Positions 33,281-41,693 of a stretch of 64,000 nucleotides of DNA are shown here, piece after piece. Both the position numbers and the translations under genes were made by a program. Below the pieces are notes generated by a model, which was not told the origin of the DNA, made no database searches, and saw nothing but the letters and a program-made list of their open reading frames with translations. The stretch's first letter is position 1. Each line of letters starts with the position of its first letter. Source of the stretch: CAXBCP01 sp963977005 (GTDB lineage: Bacteria > Pseudomonadota > Alphaproteobacteria > MPNO01 > UBA830); NCBI GenBank assembly GCA_963977005.1, contig CAXBMQ010000013.1:1-64000 (forward strand), given 5' to 3'.

Positions 33281-34839
33281 GCGAAGAAGCCAAAAGCAAT
33301 TCCGACGTCTGGTCGAAAACCGAGGCCGATAGTCCCAAGGGCGCCGAGGCAAAAGGAGACGGCGTGATCACCTGCGATGCGTGCCCGGTGCTGTGCCGTA
33401 TCCGTCCGGAAAAGACCGGGGCGTGCAGCCGCTACGGCAATGTCGGGGGCAAGCTGACACGCACCGACCCGCTGATCGTCACCCAGCAGATTTCCGATGC
33501 AAACGGCGACCTGGTGCCGTTCCTGCCGGCGGAGGAAGACGGCGCGCAACCCGAATGGGACGGCTCCCTCAATTTCCAGTCGCCGTCCTTCGTGACCGGC
33601 ATCGGGGCGACCACGACCTATCCGGATTACAAGCCGGCGCCGTTTATCGTGTCGTCCGAACATCACGGCGTGGACATGATCACCGTCGTTTCCGAAGGCG
33701 TGTTCAGCTATTGCGGCGTCAAGGTGAAAATCGATACCGACCGCTATATCGGACCGGAATCCGCCCCCGTCCGGGTCAGGGGCGAGCAGGTCGGTCACGT
33801 CACCACCGCGGAATACGGTTCGCAGATGCTTGCGCTGGGAGGCGTGCATCATCTCACCGGCGGCAGCAAGAAAGAGGGCAACGCGACCTGCCAGGCGATG
33901 CTGGCGCTGTGCAACAAGGCGGCGGTTGAAATGACCATCGACGGCGGCGCGACGTTGACCGTCCAGGCCGGCAAGCCGCCGGTTATCGACGACAACGTGG
34001 AAGAACGCATGCGCGTCGGTTGCGGCTCGGCGACCATCGGGATGTTCGCGCTCCAGTGGCACGGGCACGCCGACGAGGTAATCGTGGTGGACGATCATAT
34101 AACCGGCGTTCTCAGCGAGCATCAGTCGGGCAAGTTCCTCGATATGCCGCCGGCGGGGATCCGTGTGCGCGGCCGCCGCTCGACCGCGGGACGGTATTTC
34201 CAGGTTGCCGAGCCCGGCGCGGGTTGGGGTGGCACCGATATCACCGAGCCGCTGTCGATTATCGAAAGCATCGATCCCGAAACCGCCTGGCCCGGTCTGC
34301 GCCTGCTGATGGTCAGCACCACGGGCGAGGATCAGGCCTATTTCATTCTGGACGAAGACCTGAAACCGGTGCCGGCTGAAATGCCCGCAGAACTTGCGGT
34401 CTCGGTCGACCGGATTGCCGAGAACTGCGAACCGGCGCTGAGCACGGTGCTGTTCATGGGCGGGGCGGGCGGCAGTCTGCGCGCCGGCGTGACCGTCAAT
34501 CCGGTATTGCTGACCCGATCGGTACGCGAATTGCGGACCCGGGTGACCTGCGGCGGTGCGCCGGTTTATGTCTGGCCGGGTGGCGGGATCACCGTGATGG
34601 TCGATGTGCTGCGCATGCCGGATAATTCTTTCGGCTATGTGCCCACCCCGGCGCTGGTCGCCCCCATCGAATTTTCGATGCCGCGCGAAGAGTTCGTGGC
34701 GCTCGGCGGGTACGAGGACCATATCAAGCCGGTCGGAGACGTTCTGAAGGAAGGCGGTTTGCACGGCGTGAAACCGATGGCCTGGGAAGGCAACAACCCG
34801 TGGCCGCTGGCCGAACGCCGCGCGCTCGAGGACGTCTAG
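33277..34839 (+). CDS. hnr: 6-hydroxynicotinate reductase
   Basis: 520 residues. The family reduces 6-hydroxynicotinate to 1,4,5,6-tetrahydro-6-oxonicotinate with electrons from ferredoxin. A cysteine cluster near the N-terminus (C33, C36, C40, C50 in CDACPVLCRI and GACSRYGN) can bind an iron-sulfur centre. The remaining sequence is rich in GG turns (LGGVHHLTGGSKKEGN, GGAGGSLRAGVTVNPVLLT). I recognise it by overall character and by its usual partners: a Mo hydroxylase before it, and UPF0280 and amino-acid-synthesis genes after it. Coupling by ATGA to the hydroxylase and the presence of an enamidase gene in the window support the reaction order. Confidence 0.75.
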   Translation: MSEEAKSNSDVWSKTEADSPKGAEAKGDGVITCDACPVLCRIRPEKTGACSRYGNVGGKLTRTDPLIVTQQISDANGDLVPFLPAEEDGAQPEWDGSLNFQSPSFVTGIGATTTYPDYKPAPFIVSSEHHGVDMITVVSEGVFSYCGVKVKIDTDRYIGPESAPVRVRGEQVGHVTTAEYGSQMLALGGVHHLTGGSKKEGNATCQAMLALCNKAAVEMTIDGGATLTVQAGKPPVIDDNVEERMRVGCGSATIGMFALQWHGHADEVIVVDDHITGVLSEHQSGKFLDMPPAGIRVRGRRSTAGRYFQVAEPGAGWGGTDITEPLSIIESIDPETAWPGLRLLMVSTTGEDQAYFILDEDLKPVPAEMPAELAVSVDRIAENCEPALSTVLFMGGAGGSLRAGVTVNPVLLTRSVRELRTRVTCGGAPVYVWPGGGITVMVDVLRMPDNSFGYVPTPALVAPIEFSMPREEFVALGGYEDHIKPVGDVLKEGGLHGVKPMAWEGNNPWPLAERRALEDV

Positions 34840-34848
34840 CTTTACGTC

Positions 34849-35715
34849 ATGGATGCGCCACAGGTCGCTCTTCTGCCCGACGGGCGGCGGCTGCATCTGC
34901 AGCATGGGCCGATTGATCTGGTGATCGAGGCGTTCGGCAGCCGTGAAGAAGTCGGCGCCGCTTACCGCCAGGCGCGTGACCGCTTTCAGACGGTTCTCAG
35001 CGAGCTGGTGACCGAATTGCCCGGCCTGCGCGCCCCCGTCCCGGAAGAGACGGAGGCCTGGCGGCCCGACGGAGCCACGGCACGCCGGATGGCGGATGCG
35101 GTATGGCCGCACCGCGATGTCTTCGTGACGCCGATGGCGGCGGTCGCGGGATCGGTGGCCGACGAGGTCATGGCGGCACTCGTCACCGGGCGCGATTTGC
35201 AGAAGGCGTATATCAACAATTCGGGCGACATCGCCGTACATTTGACGCCCGGACAATCGCTCCGCCTCGGGATCGTCGGTGAACTGTTCCGGCCCAGTAT
35301 CGACGGGACGGCCGAACTGACCTTTGAGCAGCCGGTACGTGGCGTGGCGACCAGCGGGTGGCAGGGGCGCAGTCATTCCTTCGGGATCGCCGATGCCGTT
35401 ACCGTGCTGGCACAGAATGCTGCGGCAGCGGATGTTGCGGCGACACTGATTGCCAATGCCGTGAACGTCGATCATCCGTCCATTGAGCGTGTGCCTGCGA
35501 CTGAACTGAACGATCAGTCCGACCTTGGCGAGCGGCTGGTGACAGTCGGTGTCGGAGAGCTCGATCACGGCGCGGTGGATACGGCACTGGCAGCGGGCTT
35601 CGCGACCGCCAGACGGATGCAGGATGCTGGACTCATCGCAGGCGCGGTGCTGGTATTGAAAAAGGAAATGCGCGCGACCGGCAGCCTGCCGGCCGCTCTG
35701 CCGGCAACGGCGTAA
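34849..35715 (+). CDS. UPF0280 family protein (ApbE-related fold)
   Basis: 288 residues, nine bases after the reductase stop. AYINNSGDIAVHL and VATSGWQGRSHSFGIADAVTVLA mirror the metal/FAD-binding and substrate segments of ApbE-type FAD:protein FMN transferases, and UPF0280 is related to that family. As I recall, the clostridial reductase contains covalent flavin. A maturation role for the adjacent reductase is therefore an attractive inference. It is not a confirmed flavin transferase; the family has no established reaction that I know. Confidence 0.75.
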   Translation: MDAPQVALLPDGRRLHLQHGPIDLVIEAFGSREEVGAAYRQARDRFQTVLSELVTELPGLRAPVPEETEAWRPDGATARRMADAVWPHRDVFVTPMAAVAGSVADEVMAALVTGRDLQKAYINNSGDIAVHLTPGQSLRLGIVGELFRPSIDGTAELTFEQPVRGVATSGWQGRSHSFGIADAVTVLAQNAAAADVAATLIANAVNVDHPSIERVPATELNDQSDLGERLVTVGVGELDHGAVDTALAAGFATARRMQDAGLIAGAVLVLKKEMRATGSLPAALPATA

Positions 35716-35754
35716 CATCTGCCGCTGACGGCATAACAGGAGAGGAAGACTAGG

Positions 35755-36384
35755 ATGGATGACGGAAGAATGGCTGTTGAGACCCGGCCCGAGGGCGATT
35801 TCGGCGATCTGGTGAAGGTGCGGAAATTCGTGATGCATGTGGAAGAAGTGCTGCACGAATTCGGCCCGCCCGCCGAAACCCCGCAGCTCAAGGGCTATAT
35901 CGCCGCCGTCGCCCAGAATCCGTACGCGGGCCGCTATGTCGAGGACATCATCCCGCTGATGGAACAGCTCAAACCGATGGGCATCGCCATGGCGAAACGC
36001 CTGATGGCGGTGATGGGCGGCCCCGACGCGATTGTCGGCTACGGCAAGGCCGCCATCGTGGGCGAAAACGGCGAACTGGAACACGCCGCCCTGTGGCACG
36101 AGCCCGGCGGCTACGGGATGCGGGAACTGATGGAAAAATCCGCCGCCATCGTGCCGTCGACGAAAAAAGTCGGCGGTCCCGGCTGCACCATCGACGTGCC
36201 GATTGCGCATGCGAATGCGGCCTATGTGCGCAGCCATTTCGACACCGTCGTGTGCTCAATCAATGACGCACCGCGGGCCAACGAGATCGTCTGGATCCAG
36301 TCGATGTCCAACGCGCCGCGGATATATTCGCGTTCCGGCGGGCTGCGCGACGAGGACACGAAGGGCGAAGACGGATTGCGGTAG
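35755..36384 (+). CDS. Amino acid synthesis family protein (DUF1185), copy 1
   Basis: 209 residues; AGGAGAGGAAGACTAGG precedes the ATG. Family blocks include QNPYAGRYVEDIIPLME, GYGKAAIVGENGELEHAALWH, KKVGGPGCTIDVPIAHANAAYVRSHFD and DAPRANEIVWI. The family name is historical and the reaction is unknown. It is the last gene of the hydroxylase-reductase operon. A paralogue lies at 38967-39551, with about half of the residues shared, also behind a MarR-type operator. Recurrent linkage to the reductase suggests a role in the pathway, perhaps on an intermediate or a cofactor. Confidence 0.8.
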   Translation: MDDGRMAVETRPEGDFGDLVKVRKFVMHVEEVLHEFGPPAETPQLKGYIAAVAQNPYAGRYVEDIIPLMEQLKPMGIAMAKRLMAVMGGPDAIVGYGKAAIVGENGELEHAALWHEPGGYGMRELMEKSAAIVPSTKKVGGPGCTIDVPIAHANAAYVRSHFDTVVCSINDAPRANEIVWIQSMSNAPRIYSRSGGLRDEDTKGEDGLR

Positions 36385-36395
36385 GGGCGTCGGGG

Positions 36396-36429
36396 CCCTC
36401 TCCCTAATCCTCTGCCCGAGGGGAGAGGG
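36396..36429. terminator. Palindrome between convergent genes
   Basis: CCCTCTCC and GGAGAGGG arms around an 18-nt loop. It lies between two convergent operons and could end both. The sequence style is that of a dispersed repeat, different from the CCCGGG family. Confidence 0.55.
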
Positions 36430-36437
36430 GACCCACC

Positions 36438-38783
36438 TTATGTTTTGCTTCCGTGCAACGCCTTCCACACCTTTGGCGGGGTTGCCGGAATGCCCAGCTC
36501 CTTGCCGCCGTTTCCGTCCAGCGCGTCCATGATCGCGTTGTAGATCACCGGATAGGACCCGCCGTTGCCGGCCTCGCCGCAGCCCTTCACGCCGAGCGGG
36601 TTGGTTTTGCACGGGACCGCGTGGGTGGTGAAGTCGATATGGGCGATGTCGTCGGCGCGCGGCAACTGGTAGTCGAGATACGTGCCGGTGACGAGCTGGC
36701 CGTCTTCGTCGTAGATCGTGTCTTCGCCCATCACCTGGCCGATGCCCTGCGCGATGCCGCCATGGACCTGGCCTTCGACGATCAGCGGGTTCACCACCAC
36801 GCCGAAATCGTCCACCACGGTGTAGCGGTCGATTTTGACGACACCCGTATCGGGGTCGATTTCAACCTCGGCGACGTGGCAGCCGTTGGGGAAGCTGATC
36901 GGGGCGGTCTTGTGATTGACCTTGTGCGACAGCGTGTCGGGCAGATCGTCGGCGCCGCCGAGGTCGCGGGCTTTTTCGGCGAGCGTCATGATGCCGACGC
37001 TTTTGTCCGTGCCGGCGACGGTGAATTGGCCATCGACGAACTCGATATCCTCGACAGCCGCTTCGAGCACGTGTCCCGCAAGTTTCTTGCCGTTATCGAT
37101 GATGGTCTCGGCGCATTCGATGATCGCCCCGCTGGCGGCAATCATCGAGCGGGAGCCGCCGGAACCGCCGGCCCCGTCGCTCATCTCGTCGGAATCCCAC
37201 TGCACGAGGTTGATCGCCTCGAACGGAATGCCGAGCTGGGCGGACAGAACCTGGGCAAAGGGTGTCGCGTGGCCCATGCCGAAATCCTTGTTGCCGGTGA
37301 CAAGCGTGACCGAGCCGTCTTCCTCGAACCGGATATCGGCAAGCTCGGTGCCCGGGCCCGCCGTGGTTTCGAGATACGGCGCGATACCGATACCGCGCTT
37401 CATGCCGGCGGCCTCGGAGGCCTGTTTGCGCGCGGCATAACCGCTGTAATCGGCACGCTGGAGACACATGTCCATGATGGTTTCGAACTCGCCGGAATCG
37501 TAGGTCAGCCCGACGGGAGTCTCGTGCGGGAACATGTCCGGCGAGATCATGTTGCGGCGGCGGATCTCGATGCGGTCGATGCCCATTTCCTCGGCTGCCC
37601 TGTCGATAAGACGCTCCAGAAAGAACTTGGATTCAGGCCGTCCGGCCCCGCGATACGGCCCGGTGGGGACGGTATTGGTGAACACGCATTTGGCGTTGTA
37701 GGAAATCGCCGGTGTCTTGTAGAGGCTGATGATATTGCGGCTGGTCACCATGGTGGCGGGCCACGGACCCATCGCGGTCAGATAGGCGCCCATGTCGCCG
37801 ACGCCGTCGACGCGCAGCGCAAGGAAATTGCCGTCCTTGTCCAGTGCGAGAGCCATCTCGAATGTCATCGCCCGTCCGTGATGATCGGACAGGAAGCTTT
37901 CCGACCGGTCGCCGGTCCATTTGACCGGACGGCCGAGTTTTTTCGCGGCATGCATAACGACGATCGCCTCGTTGAACGCCGAGCCCTTCATACCGAAGGA
38001 GCCGCCGACCTCCTTGGAGACAATGCGCACCTTGTCGGGCGTGGTGCCCAGCATGTTGGCGGTACCGTTACGATAGCCGGCGACACCCTGTGTGCCGACA
38101 TGGAGCGTGTAGCGATCGGTCGCGGCGTCGTATTCGGCGACGGTGGCGCGCGGTTCCATGGCGCTCACGATAATCTTGGTGTTGGTGAGTTCGACTTTGG
38201 TGGTATGCGCCGCTTCGGCGAAAGCTTTTGCCACCGCATCGTCGTCGCCCCACTGGAAATCGAGGCAGGTATTGTTCGGCGCGTCGTCCCATACCGAAGG
38301 GGCGCCGTCTTTGACCGCTTCTACGGGGTCGGCGACTGCCGGCAGGGTTTCGATATCCAGTTCGATCAGTTCCATCGCGTCGCGCGCCTGTGCGGCGGTC
38401 TCCGCAATTACGACGGCGACCGGGTCGCCGACATGCTTGACCTGTCCGACGGCCATCGCGGGACGGGGCGGCACGACCGCGGCGGACCCGTCGCGGCTTT
38501 TGACGCCGATGGGGCAGGGGATATCCTTCACGCCATCGGCGCGCAGGTCTTCGCCGGTATGCACGGCGATCACGCCCGGTGCCGCAAGGGCCGCCGCGGC
38601 ATCTATGGATTTGATATTCCCGTGGGCGACCGGCGAACGCAGGAAAACCGCATAGGCCTGTCCGTCGGCATTGTAATCGTCGGAATATTCGCCGTGACCG
38701 GTCAGGAGTTTGGGATCTTCGGTACGAAGAACGGGCTGGCCAATGCCAAATTTCAGTGTGTCCAGAACGGCGTCGTCGGGCAT
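36438..38783 (-). CDS. Molybdenum hydroxylase large subunit, without partner subunits nearby
   Basis: 781 residues of the xanthine dehydrogenase/CoxL large-subunit family. The two molybdopterin regions are complete: VGGSFGMKGSAFNEA, the active-site loop PTGPYRGAGRPES (no Cys, so not a CO dehydrogenase), FGMGHATPFAQVL, GGSGGSRSM and the catalytic Glu in GVKGCGEAGNGGS. Neither a [2Fe-2S] nor an FAD subunit accompanies it. It sits in reverse orientation between the two amino-acid-synthesis-family genes. It may borrow the partners encoded at 29.7-33.3 kb or be supplied elsewhere. Substrate unknown. Confidence 0.85.
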   Translation of the reverse strand: MPDDAVLDTLKFGIGQPVLRTEDPKLLTGHGEYSDDYNADGQAYAVFLRSPVAHGNIKSIDAAAALAAPGVIAVHTGEDLRADGVKDIPCPIGVKSRDGSAAVVPPRPAMAVGQVKHVGDPVAVVIAETAAQARDAMELIELDIETLPAVADPVEAVKDGAPSVWDDAPNNTCLDFQWGDDDAVAKAFAEAAHTTKVELTNTKIIVSAMEPRATVAEYDAATDRYTLHVGTQGVAGYRNGTANMLGTTPDKVRIVSKEVGGSFGMKGSAFNEAIVVMHAAKKLGRPVKWTGDRSESFLSDHHGRAMTFEMALALDKDGNFLALRVDGVGDMGAYLTAMGPWPATMVTSRNIISLYKTPAISYNAKCVFTNTVPTGPYRGAGRPESKFFLERLIDRAAEEMGIDRIEIRRRNMISPDMFPHETPVGLTYDSGEFETIMDMCLQRADYSGYAARKQASEAAGMKRGIGIAPYLETTAGPGTELADIRFEEDGSVTLVTGNKDFGMGHATPFAQVLSAQLGIPFEAINLVQWDSDEMSDGAGGSGGSRSMIAASGAIIECAETIIDNGKKLAGHVLEAAVEDIEFVDGQFTVAGTDKSVGIMTLAEKARDLGGADDLPDTLSHKVNHKTAPISFPNGCHVAEVEIDPDTGVVKIDRYTVVDDFGVVVNPLIVEGQVHGGIAQGIGQVMGEDTIYDEDGQLVTGTYLDYQLPRADDIAHIDFTTHAVPCKTNPLGVKGCGEAGNGGSYPVIYNAIMDALDGNGGKELGIPATPPKVWKALHGSKT

Positions 38784-38895
38784 ATCGGAAGCTCTCTGAT
38801 GAGGATGATGTGCAGCTAATGTAGCAGAGCGCTAAATGCGCGCAATCCCGCTGCGTCGCCGGGGTTTCGTTGAATGTCCGTGGAATTGCGCAGGC

Positions 38896-38941
38896 TTGAC
38901 AACCTGCCGGGTCAGGATGAAAACTGTATGTATACAAACGA
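38896..38941 (+). promoter_or_regulatory. Promoter with operator site F
   Basis: TTGACA (38896-38901) is followed 22 nt later by the core CTGTATGTATACAAACGA (38924-38941), matching the spacing at site E. It drives the second amino-acid-synthesis-family gene, whose start is 25 bp away; the divergent hydroxylase gene begins 140 bp to the left and might also respond. The -10 is weak. Confidence 0.6.
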
Positions 38942-38966
38942 TTAATCGTCCAGCCGGGAGTGTCTC

Positions 38967-39551
38967 ATGCCAGCCAATATCCGCAAAACATCCGTCATCG
39001 TCGAAGAAACCCGCCAGGATATCGGTAGGGCGGTAAACCCGCCGACACGCAAGGCGGCCGCTCTCGCCGTGATCGAAAACCCGTTCGCCGGGCGCTACGA
39101 GGAAGACCTGACCGAACTGATGGATATCGGCGCGGAGCTCGGCGAACTGCTGGGCCGCATGTGCGTCGAGGCGCTCGGCATCAAACCGGAAGAGGCCGAA
39201 GGCTACGGCAAGGCCGCTATTGTCGGCGAAAACGGCGAATGGGAACACGCTGCCGCCATTCTGCATCCGAAGCTCGGCGCGCCATTGCGCAGGGAAGTGG
39301 AGAAGGGCGCGGCCCTGGTGCCGTCGGTCAAGAAGCTGGGCGGTCCGGGCACGCCGATCGATATCCCGCTCGGCCACAAGGATGCCGCCTATGTGCGCAG
39401 CCATTTCGACGGCATGGAGGTGCGCCTGGCCGACGCGCCGCGGGCCAACGAAATCCTCGTTGCCATCTCGGTGACGGACTCCGGTCGCCCGTTCCCCCGG
39501 GTCGGCGGGCTGACGACGGATGAAATGGTCGGCGAAGACGGCCTGCGATAG
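38967..39551 (+). CDS. Amino acid synthesis family protein (DUF1185), copy 2
   Basis: 194 residues. It shares GYGKAAIVGENGEWEHAAA, VKKLGGPGTPIDIPL, AAYVRSHFDGM and DAPRANEIL with copy 1, so both are full members. It has its own operator-controlled promoter and stands alone, with a palindromic repeat pair after it. Reaction unknown. Retention of two copies under one regulator suggests distinct substrates or a hetero-oligomer. Confidence 0.8.
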   Translation: MPANIRKTSVIVEETRQDIGRAVNPPTRKAAALAVIENPFAGRYEEDLTELMDIGAELGELLGRMCVEALGIKPEEAEGYGKAAIVGENGEWEHAAAILHPKLGAPLRREVEKGAALVPSVKKLGGPGTPIDIPLGHKDAAYVRSHFDGMEVRLADAPRANEILVAISVTDSGRPFPRVGGLTTDEMVGEDGLR

Positions 39552-39592
39552 CGGGTAACGCTTGTTTAGGCGTTCTTAGCGCTTCCCCGCTT

Positions 39593-39667
39593 GTCGTCCC
39601 GGCCCTGTGCCGGGACCCAGTTCGAGATAACAGTAGGACTCGACCCCGGCATAAGGCCGGGGTGACA
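39593..39667. repeat. Two palindromic repeats of the CCCGG family, back to back
   Basis: GTCGTCCCGGCC...GGGACCCAG at 39593-39620 and CGACCCCGGC...GCCGGGGTGACAA at 39641-39667, arranged as opposite orientations of one element, like the pair flanking the GIY-YIG gene but with only 20 bp between. It may be a decayed, empty version of that unit, and it separates convergent genes. Confidence 0.7.
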
Positions 39668-39699
39668 ATCTGCATCTATTGGCGCGTTACGCTAACCGC

Positions 39700-40890
39700 T
39701 CAGACGACTTCCGGAATACGCTCCGCCGGCGGGGTGTTGCGGCTGCGGCCCGACGCGACCTTGCCGTCGATGACCACCATGCCGACGCCGGGGATATCGC
39801 CCATCTGAACGCTTTCCAGCAGGTCCTTGCCGGCCGTGTGTTGCGCCCGGTCGAGGAACACGAAATCGGCGGCGCGGCCTTCTTCGATCAGCCCGCAGTC
39901 GAGATCGCGCATGCGCGCGGTGTTGCCGGTGGCGAAGCAGAACGCGGTTTCCGCCGCGACATCGCCCAGCGATGACAGCATCGAGACCATGCGCAGGATG
40001 CCGAGCGGCTGCACGCCTGATCCCGCGGGACCGTCCGTGCCGAGGATGACCCGTTCGACCTGGTCCAGCTCCGACGCCGTGCGCAGCGCGAAAAGCGCCG
40101 CTTTCTCGTTGCCGTTATGGACGATCTCGATACCTGCGCCACACTGCTCGCACAGGCAGCGGATCTGATCGAGCGGCAACGCCGTGTGACCGCCGTTGAT
40201 ATGGCCGATGATGTCCGCGCCCGCTTCCAGCACCACATCCTTGTCGATCAGCCCGGAGCCCGGGATCGACGGGCCGCCCGTGTGGATCGTCGACTGAATG
40301 CCGTATTTGCGCGCCCAGTCGACCATCTGCTTGGCTTCGTCGCCCGCCTTGACGCCGCCAAGACCGATTTCGCCAAGCAGTTTGACGCCGGCCTCGCCGA
40401 GTTCCTTGAAGTCTTCCTCGACCATGCCTTTTTCGAGAATCGGCGCACCGGCGTGCATCTTCACCCCGCCGATGGGAAAAGCCGAGAAACAGCGTTGCGC
40501 CGTAATGCCGAGCGCCACCACACCCTTGGGGTCCTTCGGACGTCCCGGCAGGTGAACCTCGCCGGCGGAGATCATCGTGGTCACGCCGCCATGCATCGAG
40601 GAATCGATCCAGTTGGTCTGGTTCTGGCGCGGGGTCCAGTCGCCGAAGACGGGATGGACATGGCTGTCGATCAGGCCGGGGCACAGGGCTGTTCCGTGGG
40701 CATCGATTGTCACATCCGCCTGATCGGTATCGAGGTCTTTCTCTTTTCCGAACGCCGTGATTTTACCGTCGACCGCGACCAGCGTATCGGCATCGAGCAC
40801 GGGATTTTCCAGCGCGCCGGACAGCATCAGTCCGACATTCCTGATTACGGTTTTGCCCTTCGGCACCTCGGGGGCGGCGGGTCCAGCCAT
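39700..40890 (-). CDS. ena: Enamidase (1,4,5,6-tetrahydro-6-oxonicotinate amidohydrolase)
   Basis: 396 residues from the ATG at 40890, preceded by AAGGA; a longer frame to 40977 is not needed. It opens the ring of tetrahydro-oxonicotinate and releases 2-formylglutarate and ammonia. Metal ligands: H77/H79 in DSHVHP, the bridging Glu in LLGEIGLGG, His in STIHTGG and IGHINGG, Asp in LGTDGPAG. Blocks GGVTTMISAGEVHLPGRPKDPKG and SRNTPPAER correspond closely to the Eubacterium barkeri enzyme as I recall it. It is last in a three-gene operon after a dehydrogenase and a cysteine hydrolase. This gene anchors the pathway assignment. Confidence 0.85.
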   Translation of the reverse strand: MAGPAAPEVPKGKTVIRNVGLMLSGALENPVLDADTLVAVDGKITAFGKEKDLDTDQADVTIDAHGTALCPGLIDSHVHPVFGDWTPRQNQTNWIDSSMHGGVTTMISAGEVHLPGRPKDPKGVVALGITAQRCFSAFPIGGVKMHAGAPILEKGMVEEDFKELGEAGVKLLGEIGLGGVKAGDEAKQMVDWARKYGIQSTIHTGGPSIPGSGLIDKDVVLEAGADIIGHINGGHTALPLDQIRCLCEQCGAGIEIVHNGNEKAALFALRTASELDQVERVILGTDGPAGSGVQPLGILRMVSMLSSLGDVAAETAFCFATGNTARMRDLDCGLIEEGRAADFVFLDRAQHTAGKDLLESVQMGDIPGVGMVVIDGKVASGRSRNTPPAERIPEVV

Positions 40891-40927
40891 GGAAGCGGTC
40901 CTTATCGAAGTTGGTTGGAAGAGAGTT

Positions 40928-41638
40928 CTATTCTGCCGCGGTCGAATTGCGCCGGTCCGACGCTTCGAGGCGGGCACATAACTCGTCTGTATTCTGGACG
41001 TCGCCGAAATGCGTATAGAACGCGACCAGCGAATTGGCGTGTTCCTCGTCCGACGACGTGGCGCATCCGTCCGATACCATCAGCGCGCGGTAATTAAGCA
41101 TCATTGCGTCGCGGGCCGTGGATTCGCAGCACACATTGGTGGCAACGCCGCAGACCAGAATGTTTTCGATGCCGTTATCCTTCAGGATCAGTTCGATATC
41201 CGACGATCCCTGGATGAATGCGCTGTAGCGCCGTTTCACGACACGGAAGTCACCGTCCTGAACGTCAAGGTCCGGCCATAGCTCAAACGGCCAGGCACCC
41301 GGAGTCATCGATTCGACACGGAGGTCCGCTTTCTCCGGCAGATAGCGTTCATGGGCGGTCTTCCATGAGTTCCGTGTATCGGCAGGGGCGAGGTTCTGAA
41401 TCCAGATGACGATACCGCCGGTCCGCCGGACCGTGTCTGCGATGCGATTGACGTTGCCGACCACGGTCTGCCCGACGGGGCACCCCGCCTGCTGGCTTTC
41501 GTCCATGAAGTAGTTCTGCATGTCGACGACGACGAGCGCCGTTTTCTCGGTCTCGAAAGTTTCCTGCGAATGTTCACGTCCCATGCGGGCCGTCATCGCA
41601 TCGATGTATTTCTTCGGCATCTCAAACTGATGCGGCAT
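40928..41638 (-). CDS. Isochorismatase-family cysteine hydrolase
   Basis: 236 residues from the ATG at 41638, with CAGGAGA upstream; a longer frame adds 26 unlikely residues. The triad of the family is visible: Asp39 in VVVDMQNYF, Lys in VVKRRYSAF, and Cys in CGVATNVCCESTARDA. The metal-site histidines of nicotinamidase PncA are not seen, so nicotinamidase is unlikely; the closest style is ureidoacrylate or N-carbamoyl amide hydrolases. It lies 37 bp before enamidase. It may hydrolyse an amide or imine by-product of the pathway. Confidence 0.8.
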   Translation of the reverse strand: MPHQFEMPKKYIDAMTARMGREHSQETFETEKTALVVVDMQNYFMDESQQAGCPVGQTVVGNVNRIADTVRRTGGIVIWIQNLAPADTRNSWKTAHERYLPEKADLRVESMTPGAWPFELWPDLDVQDGDFRVVKRRYSAFIQGSSDIELILKDNGIENILVCGVATNVCCESTARDAMMLNYRALMVSDGCATSSDEEHANSLVAFYTHFGDVQNTDELCARLEASDRRNSTAAE

Positions 41639-41693
41639 GTCCCGTCTCCTGTTTATCCCTGTTGGATGTTCCGATGATACGCAATCGCCCGGA

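Noticed and set aside
33190..36237. 1015-codon minus-strand frame opposite hnr and UPF0280
   Set aside because: His/Arg/Gly-rich sequence with no domain; the plus strand holds four coupled genes with recognisable motifs.
36453..38819. 788-codon plus-strand frame opposite the Mo hydroxylase large subunit
   Set aside because: Antisense shadow; the minus strand encodes a full hydroxylase with its catalytic Glu.
40928..41638. Nicotinamidase (PncA) for the isochorismatase-family gene
   Set aside because: The metal-binding Asp/His set of PncA is not visible although the Asp-Lys-Cys triad is.
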